This document shows positions 12,734 through 23,560 of a DNA stretch of 64,000 nt, in pieces. Origin of the DNA: Hofstenia miamia (lineage: Eukaryota; Xenacoelomorpha; Acoela; Hofsteniidae). The stretch is taken from the NCBI GenBank assembly GCA_900660155.1, contig CABFPE010000279.1, positions 416,094-480,093 of the forward strand, in the 5' to 3' direction. Under the pieces are notes generated by a model. The model was given only the letters and a program-made list of their open reading frames with translations. It did not search any database and was not told the origin of the DNA. How positions within the stretch are numbered: position 1 is the stretch's first letter; the number at the start of each line of letters is the position of its first letter. The position numbers and the translations under genes were made by a program.

Positions 12734-15035
12734 TAATAATAAGAATAAAAATATTAATAATAATAAGAGTCAAATAAACTACAAACTAAATATACAATAT
12801 ATACTATTAATAACTTTGTGTGTGAGCTCAGTTTAAAAAATCAGTAAATGTGTTTAGCATGTTTGTGTCTCCAATTGTATTTTGTCTGTGTAAAAGCACA
12901 ATTGTTAATTTTTTCTAAGTTTTTTGTAATTTTTTCTACTTTAATCTCATTTTCTAAATCATTCCAAATATTAAAGGCTGCTCGGATGAACACAAAAATA
13001 GGAAATTCTGCTTCAAATAAATTTATGTGATCGTGAATTTACTTTTAAGTAAGGTGATTCTCGGCCTTATTTATGCCAAAATATATTGAAGCTGCATGGA
13101 ATTGTACTTGATATAGCGGGGATAATATATTATACTTCTGAATGTATTCATTGACATGATCATGCTTACATGCAAAATATAATGTTTTTAGTGACCAATT
13201 GAAGGTTTTTTTATAATAAATAGCGGTTTTTTGAATTAAAATTACTAAATACAAATGAACAATAATGTATAATTGCGATAATCAAAATGCATATAATAAT
13301 TGAACGTTGTAATATAGTCCAAAATTTCGGAGGTGGTATAAGTATCTAACACCAGAAGCCATTTTTTGTGAATTTTTTGGAAGAAATTTATCAAATTTTA
13401 AATCTTTGTCACTATCAAACATTTAAATCCGTAATTTTTAAGTTTAATCGACAAAATTTCAAAATTAAAGGCTTTGCATAAGTCTAGAAGGGCTATGCAA
13501 CTAGATTTATTTTGAGATATATTTGAGGATATTTTCTCAGTAATTGAAATAATTGAATCACTTGTACTATGCTTAGCGTGGAAACCATATTGCTTACATG
13601 ATAGGATATTCTCAGTTGCAAGGTATTAGTTGATCTGCATGTCCAATAATAATTTTTCAAATAATTTACTAAGGGATGCGTTATTGAGATTGTCCTATAA
13701 TCTTTAGCAATGGAGGGATCTCCATTTTCATACAAAGGTGTTATGCATGTATCTGACTTTTTGATTATTCCCGGAAATTCGTTTTCAACTATACATTGAT
13801 TAAATGCAAATGATGGATGTCCGAAAAATATGTGAAAAAAATTTTTAATAATAAAGTAAGGTAAATGAGTAGGATCTGAAGGTTTACTAACTTCTAAATT
13901 TGGTACAATAGTCTCTAATTTTGTTAATGTAGATAGCCTAAATTGAAAGGTTACAATTTAATTGCCTAAGTTCTGATAGAGGAGTTTTAGGAAAATTGAA
14001 GTTACCTAATTATTGAAATGATTTAAAGTATTTAGCATCATTTTTTTATCGTTAAATTTTTTATTATCAACATATATTTCTGAAATGTCACTACTAAGCC
14101 CATTCGGATTTTCCAATGAAACGGTTTAAAAATTTCCACTTTTGTTTAGAAAAATTTAAGTTTTCAAAAAATTGATGTTGTTTTAAAACTGAATTTTTAG
14201 CGCTTAAGTCCTTAATTAATTTCTTTGATCTTTCGTAATTAGTACAATTTATTCGGTCGAAAGAGTTTCAGCTAGTTCAAAGAGTTTCTGCTTTATGTTT
14301 ACGTTATTCTTAATTACTAAATTATCAGTCGCTGTTCAATTAAATCGGCTTGTTTTGTTGATTACTCGACGGGTTTTTGCGGTGCTACTTTGTTTAGGGT
14401 TTGATTGATCTGTGCCACAACGTAATTTAACATGTGAGAACCAGAATTTAGAGTAAAAATATAGTGGAATGGAACATTTTTAAGTAAATTTTCAATGATC
14501 TCATCTGAATTCAAGGATATAAGTCTTATATATAGTTTCCGAATTGGATAAAAAATAATCAATTAATGTCGTTTTTCGAGTGGGAGTTTGAGTGATGATT
14601 ATTTTTAAATTAAAATAGCACATAAATCTTTCAATGAATTTTTCTCATAAAAATTGAAATAGTTGATGTTAAAGTCAACTAATATGATTAGTGAGTAATT
14701 TTTGCTGGGAATATCTGAAATTTCATTGAATTTATACTTTATATACACTACAAGAAAGTTCTTATTTGGAATATAAGTAACATTAATTAATTCATTTTCT
14801 GAAGAATTTGTAGGTGATTTAATTTCGATCCGTAATGATTCAACAATAGAATGATCTGATTCAAATTCTTTTTACGTATTGGATTTAAAACCTTTGGTAC
14901 AATTAGAATAAAGCCACCACCTATACTATTTCTATTATTCATAAAAATATTCAAATTTTCGGGGTCAGGATTGAACAAATCTGAAATTGATATCATTGTT
15001 TAACCAAGATTCTGTAATAGAAAAATTTGAATTTA
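12734..15035 (-). mobile_element. decayed LINE (non-LTR retrotransposon), copy A
   Basis: Read on the minus strand from 15035, the remnants appear in the order expected of an endonuclease-plus-reverse-transcriptase LINE. An endonuclease-like start (SITESWLNNDI near 15000) is followed by SDHSIVESLRIEIKSP near 14840, LVDFNIN near 14670 and LIDYFLSNSE near 14550. Next is a reverse-transcriptase start (ENGDPSIAKDYRTISITHPL near 13700), then a C-terminal tail with FNIWNDLENEIK near 12960. The 3' end is an (AAT)-rich run at 12734-12766 beside AGAGTCAA, shared with two other LINE copies in this window. The frame is broken many times and parts of the RT are lost. The 5' end is cut off by LINE copy B. 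A CR1/Jockey-like lineage is the best guess. Confidence 0.75.
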
Positions 15036-15077
15036 GTAATAATAATAATAATAATAATAATAATGATAATAATAATA
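15036..15077. repeat. (AAT)n microsatellite, 3' tail of LINE B
   Basis: A run of AAT units with one GAT interruption marks the 3' end of LINE copy B. Short 3' microsatellites instead of poly(A) are typical of CR1/Jockey-type LINEs. LINE A carries a similar imperfect run at 12734-12766. Confidence 0.85.
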
Positions 15078-15513
15078 CCAAAAGAGTCAAAAGCAATTTA
15101 TTGCAAAAATCTTTGGTACAATACTATAAACTAAAAACTATTTACAAAATAATAGTAACATATACATATATAATTGTGTGGTGTGTGTTTGTTGGGGATT
15201 TGTGTGTGTGTACATTATCTAGGATCATACGAAATTTTCGAAGGAGTGTCGTGTATTATTGTCATTAAATATGCATTGTCTGTGCAAAAGGAATGTTCGC
15301 ACATTTTTCCAAATTTTTTGTAGTTAATTTCATGGTCTAAGTTATTCCAAATTTTAGTTGCTATGTGGTGAAAACTATTTGAATGTTTATCTAAGCATAA
15401 AAATTTTTGAGAACGTTCATTTAACTTAATATATTGTTTTAAAAATGAAAGAGAAGGTGTACCAGATTTAAATAATATTGAAACCATATGCATTTGAATT
15501 CTGTAATAAGGAG

Positions 15514-16341
15514 CTAATATTTTATATTGAATTCGATAGACGGATGTCTTAAGAGACCAATTGAAAGTTTTAGACAGAAGTATGCGATATTTTGGTTTGT
15601 AAAAAGAAATGAGCAATATTGAAAATGAGATAAACAAAAAGAATTTATTAATTGTTTGTGATATATATTTGAGATGTTTGGCAGATGGTAAAGATCCCTA
15701 ACTCCAGAAGCAATTTCCTTAATTTTAGTCATTAAAAATTGTTCGAAATGTAAATCATTGTCAATCTCAACACCTAAATAATGTATTGATTCACTTTGCT
15801 TTATTGGTACTTGATTTATATTTAGTTCAATGTTTTTTGTGACATATTTAAATGTTTTAGGCGAGAAAATTATAAATTGTGTTTTTTCAATATTTACTTT
15901 AAATTGATTATTTGAGAAATACTTTGTTAAATGTTCGATGTCAGTTTGGAGAATTTTTGTAGCATTAAAGGCATTTACATTAGTATTAATGCGACAGGTA
16001 TCGTCCGCATATTGATAAATATTACTGTTTTTTATCTGTTTCGTTATATCATTTACGTAGAGTGAGAATAGGATGGTGCCAAGAACTGTGCCCTGAAGTA
16101 CCCCACGGTTAGTTGTAATATATTTTGATTTTGTGCCATTAAGTATAACTCGTTGCTGTCGATTTATAAGGAAGTTCATTATCAAATTTATAGCGTTGAC
16201 ATCAAAATTATAATGCATTAATTTGTCTTTCAATATGTCAAAGTTCATTGAGGTAAACGCTTTGCTCAAATCGAGGAGAGCAAAAACGCAACTACATTTA
16301 TTAGAAGCTAAATTAGATTTTATTTGCTGTGATATTGACAA
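15514..16341 (-). CDS. LINE reverse transcriptase, second contig copy plus thumb/C-terminal part
   Basis: This frame repeats the polymerase core seen at 16370-17141 and then continues past it into ESIHYLGVEIDNDLHFEQF, a leucine- and histidine-rich thumb, and LSHFQYCSFL. A shifted frame (15215-15637) then carries the end of the protein, with KIWNNLDHEINYKKFGKMC. Compared with the other copy it has changes at otherwise conserved places: GVLQGTVLGT for GVPQGTVLGP, KAFTSMN for KAFNSMN and CVFALLD for CVALLD. These look like contig-end errors or allelic differences, not a second retrotransposon. Confidence 0.7.
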   Translation of the reverse strand: MSISQQIKSNLASNKCSCVFALLDLSKAFTSMNFDILKDKLMHYNFDVNAINLIMNFLINRQQRVILNGTKSKYITTNRGVLQGTVLGTILFSLYVNDITKQIKNSNIYQYADDTCRINTNVNAFNATKILQTDIEHLTKYFSNNQFKVNIEKTQFIIFSPKTFKYVTKNIELNINQVPIKQSESIHYLGVEIDNDLHFEQFLMTKIKEIASGVRDLYHLPNISNIYHKQLINSFCLSHFQYCSFLFTNQNIAYFCLKLSIGLLRHPSIEFNIKY

Positions 16342-16368
16342 AATTGCATCTTGAGTGCTAAACCCATT

Positions 16369-16369
16369 N
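16369..16369. other. single-N contig join
   Basis: One N separates 15792-16368 from its near-copy at 16370-16943. This is best explained as an un-collapsed overlap between two contigs. Confidence 0.85.
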
Positions 16370-17141
16370 CACTTTGCTTTATTGGTACTTGATTTATATT
16401 TAGTTCAATGTTTTTTGTGAGATTTTTAAATGTTTTAGGCGAGAAAATTATAAATTGTGTTTTTTCAATATTTACTTTAAATTGATTATTTGAGAAATAC
16501 TTTGTTAAATGTTCGATGTCAGTTTGGAGAATTTTTGTAGCATTAAAGGCATTTACATTAGTATTAATGCGACAGGTATCGTCCGCATATTGATAAATAT
16601 TACTGTTTTTTATCTGTTTCGTTATATCATTTACGTAGAGTGAGAATAGGATGGGGCCAAGAACTGTGCCCTGAGGTACCCCACGGTTAGTTGTAATATA
16701 TTTTGATTTTGTGCCATTAAGTATAACTCGTTGCTGTCGATTTATAAGGAAGTTCATTATCAAATTTATAGCGTTGTCATCAAAATTATAATGCATTAAT
16801 TTGTCTTTCAGTATGTCAAAGTTCATTGAGTTAAACGCTTTGCTCAAATCGAGAAGGGCAACACAACTACATTTATTAGAAGCTAAATTTGATTTTATTT
16901 GCTGTGATATTGACAAAATTGCATCTTGAGTGCTAAACCCATTACGGAAACCAAATTGTTTTTTCGAAAGAATATTTTCAGATATCAAATATGCATTTAT
17001 TTGATTATTTAATAATTTTTCAAATAGTTTACTGAAAGGATGGCCAATGCAAATTGTAATATAATTTTGTGTGTTTAAATGATCGCCTTTTTTATATATA
17101 GGGCTTATGTCTGATTTCTTAAATATATCAGGGATGTTCAC
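16370..17141 (-). CDS. LINE reverse transcriptase, better-preserved segment
   Basis: The minus-strand frame from 17141 gives the classic order of a non-LTR reverse transcriptase. It reads KSDISPIYKKGD, SKLFEKLLNNQ, KQFGFRNGFSTQDAI, ALLDLSKAFNSMN (motif A aspartate), GVPQGTVLGPILFSLYVND and YQYADDTC (catalytic YADD). The thumb region follows, up to the N at 16369. It would copy the element's RNA at a nicked chromosomal target. Codons 17325-17128 continue the region upstream (ANELETIIKNLDTNKST) in another frame, so at least one frame break lies near 17130. The catalytic residues are all present, but with no endonuclease attached this copy cannot be a complete mobile unit. Confidence 0.8.
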
Positions 17142-17489
17142 TAAAGATATGAAAATGACGTTTAATAATAAAGATTGGAAGATTATAGGATGCAGTTGAT
17201 TTATTTGTGTCTAAATTTTTTATTATGGTTTCTAGTTCATTTGCATTTACGAGTCTAAAAGAAAAGTATGATTTTGTTTGGAATTTATTAATATTTGTCT
17301 TTCTCTTATATAATATTAATAACAATAATAATATATTATTTAGAGACCTATGCGCAAAGAATTAAGCACTAAGCATTGTCCGTTTTTGAAAACTTAAATT
17401 CTCTTTATAAAGGTGAACATTCTTAAACATGTTTTACTGTAGAATAGGATGTGAAATTCTAACTATTTTTAGTTTTTATACGCTATGAT

Positions 17490-17640
17490 GATTTTTTGCA
17501 TATTTTAGTTGCTATGAGAAGAAAACAATCTGCAAAAAAGCTATATCAAGTTTAAAACTCCAGGAGGTTGAATTTAATATATACATGTATGAGAAGTCAG
17601 GAGCTAAATAACATTGAAAATCACAATGAAACCTTAAATA
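17490..17640 (-). mobile_element. short decayed LINE C-terminal remnant
   Basis: The stretch ATTTTAGTTGCTATGAGAAG, followed by AGGTTGAATTTAATATAT and AGGAGCTAAATA, parallels the antisense of the LINE B C-terminal region. There, near 15345-15515, ATTTTAGTTGCTATGTGGTG and AAGGAGCTAATATTTTA occur in the same order and strand. It is too degraded to translate. It probably belongs to an older copy of the same LINE group. Confidence 0.4.
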
Positions 17641-17689
17641 TTGATGAAATTACTCAATTTTGTAGAAAACATTGATGTAACAGTGAATG

Positions 17690-18140
17690 ACTTAGAAGAA
17701 ATTTTGAATCCTCGAAGTTCTGCTAGCTATTAGGAAGAGGAAGTGCAATTTGGTTTATTAAGCAGATTTTGGACTCCAATTTCCAATAATGTACACAATC
17801 CAGTGGGGAGAGAGCCATCTCGAAACATTATTCATACAAATTTTGATGCAGCAAATCATGTATAGGTTGTGAAACCATCATATTCAATAAATATTTATGG
17901 ATGAAATTTTTTCGTAATACAAAACTATAAAATCGTCCAAATTTAGTGAGACTGATTCATTTAGAGTTGCATTCAATTCATTGGAAGTAAGTATATAGAC
18001 CTGAGCTTGAAGCATTTATTTGATTTATATAGTAGCTGGAGTTCATAAGGTACATGATTGTAGTTTAGGAAAACGAGGTTCGCCAGTTTTTTGGGTTACC
18101 ATGATGAAGAAAAACATTGTATTAATCAAGCGACTTTCTA
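17690..18140 (+). pseudogene. degenerate coding remnant, possibly piggyBac-like transposase N-terminal half
   Basis: In one frame DVTVNDLEEILNPRSSASY, one stop, then EEEVQFGLLSRFWTPISNNV can be read. Further on come PELEAFI and, after a frame change, AGVHKVHD and GKRGSPVFWVTMMKK. The order E-L-x-A-F-hydrophobic, A/G-G-V, then G-x-P-x-F-x-x-T-M resembles the start of the piggyBac transposase domain, recalled and not searched. Several stops and frame changes make it non-functional. The assignment is tentative, and only former coding status is reasonably supported. Confidence 0.3.
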
Positions 18141-19961
18141 GATCAAGGTGAATGAAATTATAACGATAAATGTAGTCTCAATCGTTATTAATGAGCAACT
18201 TTTCGTTAAAAATAAATCACTCTTACCTTCTGCATCCCAACCTGACAATAAAAGAGTAAATATGAGAATATCACGATGGTGTTTGAATATATTAGAGTTG
18301 TACTGGACCAGGCCGCTTCACAGGTTGATTGCGAGTTACCTTCGGACAGTGGTTACTGCTTGAGCAGTTGGGCCAAGTGCCATGCGGCCGAAACATGACC
18401 AAGCCATGCAAATTATGTGCGCGTGTACGACGGTATTAATTTAGTTAATTATAGCAAATATCAAGTGATTTGCATTTTTCTATTTGTGGTTGTACAGATA
18501 TTGATATTTGGTTGTATGCATGCTTCTTACAGCAAATTTAATTTTGATGGAAAGCTGTCACAATTAGACAGATTCTTTGATTTTGTCAAAATTTGTATGA
18601 GAATGAGTATTAAAGTTAAGTAGTTCAAAATACAAAAGATATAGGGTGAACATATTAACATATTATTAAGCAAATTACTAAGCATCTAACTTAATTACTC
18701 TTTCCTTTCTTATTGCACGCTTACTGCAGAAAAAATTAATATTGAAATAATTTCCGGAAATTAAGGGCAAAAGTTCTACCTCGCGGGTCGAATTCAGCCT
18801 GAAATTTCATTTACTGGGCCAAATGCATTCGAAACATTGTTTGTGGTCAGCGGGTCAAGTTTCTTGAAAGTGTGAACTTTGGGAAAGGTAACGTTTACAA
18901 ATTTAAGCTGCCTCCAACTCTCGGATCGAAAGCTTTAACTTTAAGCAGCGTAGCGTCCTTTTTAAATGACAAAACGTTTTTCAACATTTCCAAATAATTT
19001 TCTACAAGCCTATTTCCAAATTTGAAACTCTTGTGTCTATTGGGGAACATACATTAATGCAATGTTGAATATTTCTATTAAAGCTTATTGATGTGGCAGA
19101 GGTTGTTGTGTAGATTAACAAGTTTTCTTAGAAATTTTCGACATTTGAAATAGATTTATATTCTCTCCATACTTAGTGGTATGTATTTAGATGTTTTTGA
19201 ACCCCTAGTTTCAACAAAGAATTTTGACTGTTTCTTAATATGTGCAAAGATATTCCAAACCCATTGAGGCTTGCCGTGCGCAACAAGTCAGAGGTCGCGG
19301 GGCACCTCTCGATGGGACAAAGCCAGCGCGAGATGTAAAGCGAAAAACAAAGGAGACATTCCTCTATCATGTGGTGCTTTCAGATTGAGCATACCTTTAA
19401 TAGTCTTTGAGGTATAAGCGCTTAATAAACTTTTTTATGGGATCATGAAAATATTTTAAAAATCACCAGGCTGTTAAAGGTTAATTGTAAAAATATCGTG
19501 CAAATTAAAGGTAGATTTTTATGCAAAGCGTCGAAAAATTATTTTTTGCTTAAATTCTAAATAAGGAATTTTCAAATTTTCGTATGTGAAATTCTATTAT
19601 ATAGTTTTAAGCTCTTTTAAATTGTGGTAAATTTGTTACCCCATACTTCGTTTAACCGTAATTTATTTCAACATTGTTTAACCATTAAATATATATTTAA
19701 TGTCTACAAACACATGACAATTCTTTACAAATCTATTTAGATATGCATTATTAATTAAAAAAACATCTTATAAATAATCGACCAAATTTTGATTTAAATT
19801 TGTTAATGATAAAATCGCATGAGATTAATTATTTTATAAAATTTGATCGTCATTAATAAAGTTGTACATTTAAACAGCTAAAAGTGTCTCAAAGTCTTTT
19901 GAGAAAGGGCGTGTAATGCTCATTAGTCAATAGTTCTTAGGACATAGCGGGTTTTCTATTA
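18141..19961. other. non-coding stretch with GC-richer patches
   Basis: Patches around 18300-18420, 18775-18900 and 19250-19340 are richer in G and C than the surroundings and are probably pieces of old transposons. The words CGCGGGTCGAATTCAGCC near 18783 recall subterminal sequence of some hAT-type elements, but no paired inverted end was found. There is no gene I can support. Confidence 0.4.
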
Positions 19962-19963
19962 TA

Positions 19964-19986
19964 GTTGGCTGCAAAAAAATGAGACT
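19964..19986 (+). repeat. left terminal inverted repeat of the Tc1/mariner element
   Basis: This 23-bp repeat, starting GTTGGCTGCAAA and ending ATGAGACT, is exactly matched in reverse at 21226-21248 and preceded by the TA target dinucleotide. Confidence 0.95.
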
Positions 19987-20152
19987 GAACACCTATTTTT
20001 TCACGCTTTGTGGAGACGTATTGAGACGTTTTAGAGGAAAACTATAAAAATAAAAGACAACGAGAATTTTGTGAACTTTAAAATGGTCAAACAAAAAAGT
20101 TAATTAATTAAACTGGTACTTCGTAATTATTTGAAAACACTTACCAAACAAA

Positions 20153-21133
20153 TTGTTTTGCTTTGCAAAGTTTCTAAATGATTTCTTGGGAATGGAAACG
20201 TTGGAACAGCTTGAAAACGCCTTTGCGACATCGCAAATTTCTCAATCAACTTATTTTCGAAAGCTGAAAAAAATTCGACAAGGAGAATCTCTCAAAAGAA
20301 GAAAAGGAAGTGGACGCCCTCGAAAAATTATTGGAAAATTCATTCAGAAAACAGTCGCAATTGCTCTCAAAAATCCCTATATTTCTGGGAAAAAAATTGC
20401 AAACCGACTTCAAACTGAAGCCGACATCTCTGTGCATGAAACCACAGTTCAGAGAACACTGAAAAAAAGTGGAGTTACAAAAATTGGCAGAAAAAATCGA
20501 CTTCTGATTACAAAAGAACATCAAGAAAAAAGATTAAATTTCGTGAAAGATTGGAAAGACTACACTTTTGAAGATGTTTGGATAACTGATGAGTGCGTAT
20601 TTCAACTACACAGAAACAAAGTACAAGTGTGGTCGTCAAAGAAATGTCCAAGACCAACAAAAGCGGTTCCAAAGTTCGACCAAAAAATTATGGTTTGGGG
20701 AGCACTTTCCTATCGTGGGTTTTATTTGAAAATTTTAGACGGAAAAGCCACAATCGACAGTCAAAGATATTGCCAAATTATAGCTGAATTTATGCCTTAT
20801 GCTGATGCTTTATATGATGATGGATGGATACTCCAACAGGACGGAGCAACCCCGCACACGTCAGCAAAGACAAAAAATTGGTTTTCTGAAAATAATATCC
20901 AGTTTTTGCAATGGCCACCAAGTTCTGCTGATCTTTCTCCAATCGAAAACGTGTGGCAGATATTGAAAAATGACGTTGAGAAGAAAAATCCGAAAAATAT
21001 ATCCGATTTAAAAGAAAAAATCCAAGAAAGTCAACACATTTTGACATCTGAAATGAAGTCCAATTTAATGAAATCAGTTTCAGTTCGTTTGAATGAAGTT
21101 ATTTCTACAGGAGGAAAACAAATTAGACTTTGA
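20153..21133 (+). CDS. Tc1/mariner DD34E transposase
   Basis: A 326-codon frame without interruption encodes a cut-and-paste transposase that binds the element's inverted ends and moves it to a TA site in the nucleus. The first helix-turn-helix lies about residues 16-42. A basic GSGRPRKI hook/NLS-like linker lies at 52-59. The second helix-turn-helix lies about 78-105 (ISGKKIANRLQ to TTVQRTLKKSG). The DDE domain has D146 (WITDECVF), D230 (LQQDGATPHTS) and E265 (SPIENVW). There are 34 residues between D230 and E265, hence DD34E. MVWGALSYRGFY at 180-191 is the usual central strand. Met1 is the first start in frame. Met14 (20192), just before the first helix, is the more family-like start and gives 313 residues. 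All catalytic residues are present and the gene looks active. No intron is needed. Confidence 0.95.
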   Translation: MFCFAKFLNDFLGMETLEQLENAFATSQISQSTYFRKLKKIRQGESLKRRKGSGRPRKIIGKFIQKTVAIALKNPYISGKKIANRLQTEADISVHETTVQRTLKKSGVTKIGRKNRLLITKEHQEKRLNFVKDWKDYTFEDVWITDECVFQLHRNKVQVWSSKKCPRPTKAVPKFDQKIMVWGALSYRGFYLKILDGKATIDSQRYCQIIAEFMPYADALYDDGWILQQDGATPHTSAKTKNWFSENNIQFLQWPPSSADLSPIENVWQILKNDVEKKNPKNISDLKEKIQESQHILTSEMKSNLMKSVSVRLNEVISTGGKQIRL

Positions 21134-21225
21134 TGCTTTTTATATAGTCCTTTAATGTATCTTTAAAATCTTACCTTTCTTGAGTTGTTACGTTCAGTAG
21201 TTCAAAAGTAATATGCCTTTTTTCT

Positions 21226-21248
21226 AGTCTCATTTTTTTGCAGCCAAC
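21226..21248 (-). repeat. right terminal inverted repeat of the Tc1/mariner element
   Basis: Exact reverse complement of 19964-19986, followed by TA. It lies 92 bases after the transposase stop codon. Confidence 0.95.
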
Positions 21249-21540
21249 TATATATATAACGTTGAAACATCAGACTGTTTTTAACTGGTAGGAAAATCAT
21301 TTTTTATATCACATTGCATAAATGCTAAATGTAGGTATTTTCCAAAAATGCAAAAATATTTTTATAATTATTATCTAGCTTATTTACTACCTTTGTAAAA
21401 TCATAATAGGAAATTTAGATATTAGATTGTTTCCGTAGAGTTTCTATTTTCTTTATAATAGAATTTCCAATATTTTCTAAATTTCTGAGAAAAGATCCCA
21501 TACCCTCTTGGAATTGGTGAAGCTGTGAAAACGTAGCGAA

Positions 21541-22010
21541 ATAAGAGTCAAGCAAATTTATTGCTAAAATAAATAAACAAATACTACAAACTACTATACA
21601 TGTATATTTACAAAATTAAAAATATGCACACTTACTTAAAGGGCGTAAATTTCAAATGTCAAATGAAATCTGTTCATGCGCTTAAATTGTTTGACATTCC
21701 TAATAATGATTATTTGGATAATAAAATTTTTTTAATTTTTCTGCTAAAATGTTTATAATTTTGTTCTTTTTTTATTTCGAAATTTAAGTCATTCCATAAT
21801 CTAGAAGCTTTAAATGAAAATTTATCTGGACAATTAATACTACTATGTAAATTGTGGTTTCTATCACTGGTTTTGATATAATTGCTTAAAAAGTGCGTAG
21901 ATTTTGAATTGTGTACATACTTGTGTATCATACAAAGGGAATAAAAAACAATAGTTAAAATTACTTAGCACAAAAGAGTTAATCATTTGTGATTAAAAGA
22001 ACTGCCCTAT
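21541..22010 (-). mobile_element. LINE 3' fragment, copy C
   Basis: The minus strand reads ILTIVFYSLCMIHKYVHN, then THFLSNYIKTSDRNHNLHSS, FSFKASRLWNDLNFEIKK and HFSRKIKKILLS, ending in a stop at 21710. This is the C-terminal tail of a LINE reverse-transcriptase protein, comparable to IWNNLDHEINYKKF of LINE B. Beyond the stop the 3' UTR shares AGAGTCAA, AATTTATTGC and ACTACAAACTA with the 3' ends of LINEs A and B, so all three belong to related subfamilies. The 5' part is truncated, with stops upstream of 21931. It is a dead-on-arrival copy. Confidence 0.7.
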
Positions 22011-23560
22011 ATTGCGCTAATGATATAAATATTTAATATATATATATTTTGGTGTCCGAAAAATTGAAATACTAAAATTGGCACATGACTTCAAATGAAT
22101 TTTTTTATGCCGAATTCGATTGTGTATTTTTCTCTACTTTTAAAAAGTTCATATTTTTAGTGATGTTTTCTTAATTTAACCTTTCTGTTTCAATTTTGTA
22201 ACTTTTTTACTATAAATTGCAAAATAGAAGCGCTGTATGACTGCTAATTTTCAAAGATTAAAATAAATTATTGAGAGTTAACTGAGTCATAGCAAGGAGC
22301 TTGCCTTCAGTCAGTCTACATCAAACCATAAAAAATAATTCTAATAGATGATACTAGTAAATACGTGCGTAATAAATAGAAATCACCAGTAGTGAAATAT
22401 ATATTTCAGATTGGGCAGAATTAATAATTTGCTAAATCATTGGTATTATTTTTACCAATCAGATCTTTGAAATATATGATTGTAACTATCAAAGCATTAT
22501 CAGAATGTATAATTCAAGTGCTTAAAGAGAAATATTGGCTATCACATCATTCACAATTTTTTCCCATCTTACGAATTGATGTGATTGATGGCTGATTAAA
22601 ACAGTCTGCCCAGTTTTTCAACGAATTTGAAAACGTGGAAATGCTGCATGCTGAAATTTTGTGCTAAAGCTGTCTTTTGAAAAAAATCGTGTTAATGTTC
22701 ACGGAAGGATTGAGATTCACAAGCAACTTTTGTTGATATAATCAAATAATCATTGCCTACTTCACCAACTGATAAAGTGCAAGAGCTTGTTTTTTATTTT
22801 CTACAAGTCGAAATTACGCTATGCAAACGTAGATACCCTAGATTGAAAAAACTTCTTGAAGACAGAAACATTGATTACCTAGTGAAACAAAATGTAGAAG
22901 TGTGTGAAAGAATTTAATGCCCAAGTCCGAGGAACATTTAAGAAAAGGTTAGAAAATCAGCATGTTTCAAAGTTTCTCACATGTTCTCATTAGGCCTACT
23001 GCATGTGAGATTGGTTAGTTTTGTGCGGTGTTATTGGGAAGGTGAATTTTACTGTATTTTGCCAAAATGTGGATGATACTAAAAAACCTGATTTTCATAG
23101 GAAGAAGTTTTAAATCTTTTGCATTTAATGGCGCGCAATATCCAAACCACAGCACCACATTGTTCAATTAACATTTTAACAAATCTAGCATTATTTATGG
23201 ACTTAAATTATAGATCGTGCAATATATTGTTTATATTTGTAAGCGGCAAGTAAACGGTAGAAATAAAGTGAATTTTTACAAAATATGAAAGAATTTTAGG
23301 TTGCCCTATATAGTATGCATAAGCAAAGATAACTTAGTGATTAGAAATAACTGTATTTTATTTCCAATGTTATATTTAAGTAAAAATATAAAGATATAAA
23401 TGTGATATTTGTTAAAAGATATTCTATTTGGCAGTACATTTATTAAAAAGCTAATAAATAATTTATTAAACATTAAAAAATGCTATTAAAATACCAAAAG
23501 TTCACAACATATCAAAATCAGCTACATTAAATGTTGCATACTTTGCAATTTATTACTTAC
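22011..23560. other. non-coding stretch
   Basis: No open frame with family resemblance is seen. 22680-22930 has slightly higher complexity and short open runs, but nothing I can name. Its 3' portion is probably the first intron of the minus-strand exon at 23561-23996. Confidence 0.4.

Larger units (their letters stand above)
15036..17330 (-). mobile_element. LINE (non-LTR retrotransposon), copy B, 5'-truncated, inserted in copy A
   Basis: On the minus strand it starts near 17330 in the region just before the reverse transcriptase and ends in an (AAT)n tail at 15036-15077 beside AGAGTCAA. The tail abuts the endonuclease sequence of LINE A in the same orientation, so B most likely landed inside A. 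The apparent length is inflated: 15792-16368 and 16370-16943 are near-duplicates separated by one N at 16369. The real element is probably about 1.7 kb. Upstream of 17330 I could not find the missing start of LINE A with confidence. Confidence 0.8.
19962..21250 (+). mobile_element. complete Tc1/mariner-superfamily transposon
   Basis: Perfect 23-bp inverted repeats, beginning GTTGGCTGCAAA at 19964-19986 and the exact reverse complement at 21226-21248, bracket one intact transposase gene. Each is flanked by TA (19962-19963 and 21249-21250), the target duplication expected of this superfamily. The total length of about 1.29 kb between the TAs is normal for the group. The ends extend by a further shared TA, so the site reads TATA on both sides. 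The intact frame, the perfect ends and the absence of internal damage point to a recent insertion. A second, badly decayed Tc1-like copy lies at 47575-47790. Confidence 0.95.

Noticed and set aside
18775-18900. Possible hAT element end near CGCGGGTCGAATTC
   Set aside because: No matching inverted end or 8-bp duplication was found.
20246-21047. Antisense and shifted frames inside the transposase
   Set aside because: They are shadows of the intact 326-codon frame, which has all catalytic motifs.
22680-22930. Weakly coding-looking segment
   Set aside because: Stops in all frames and no motif that can be tied to a family.
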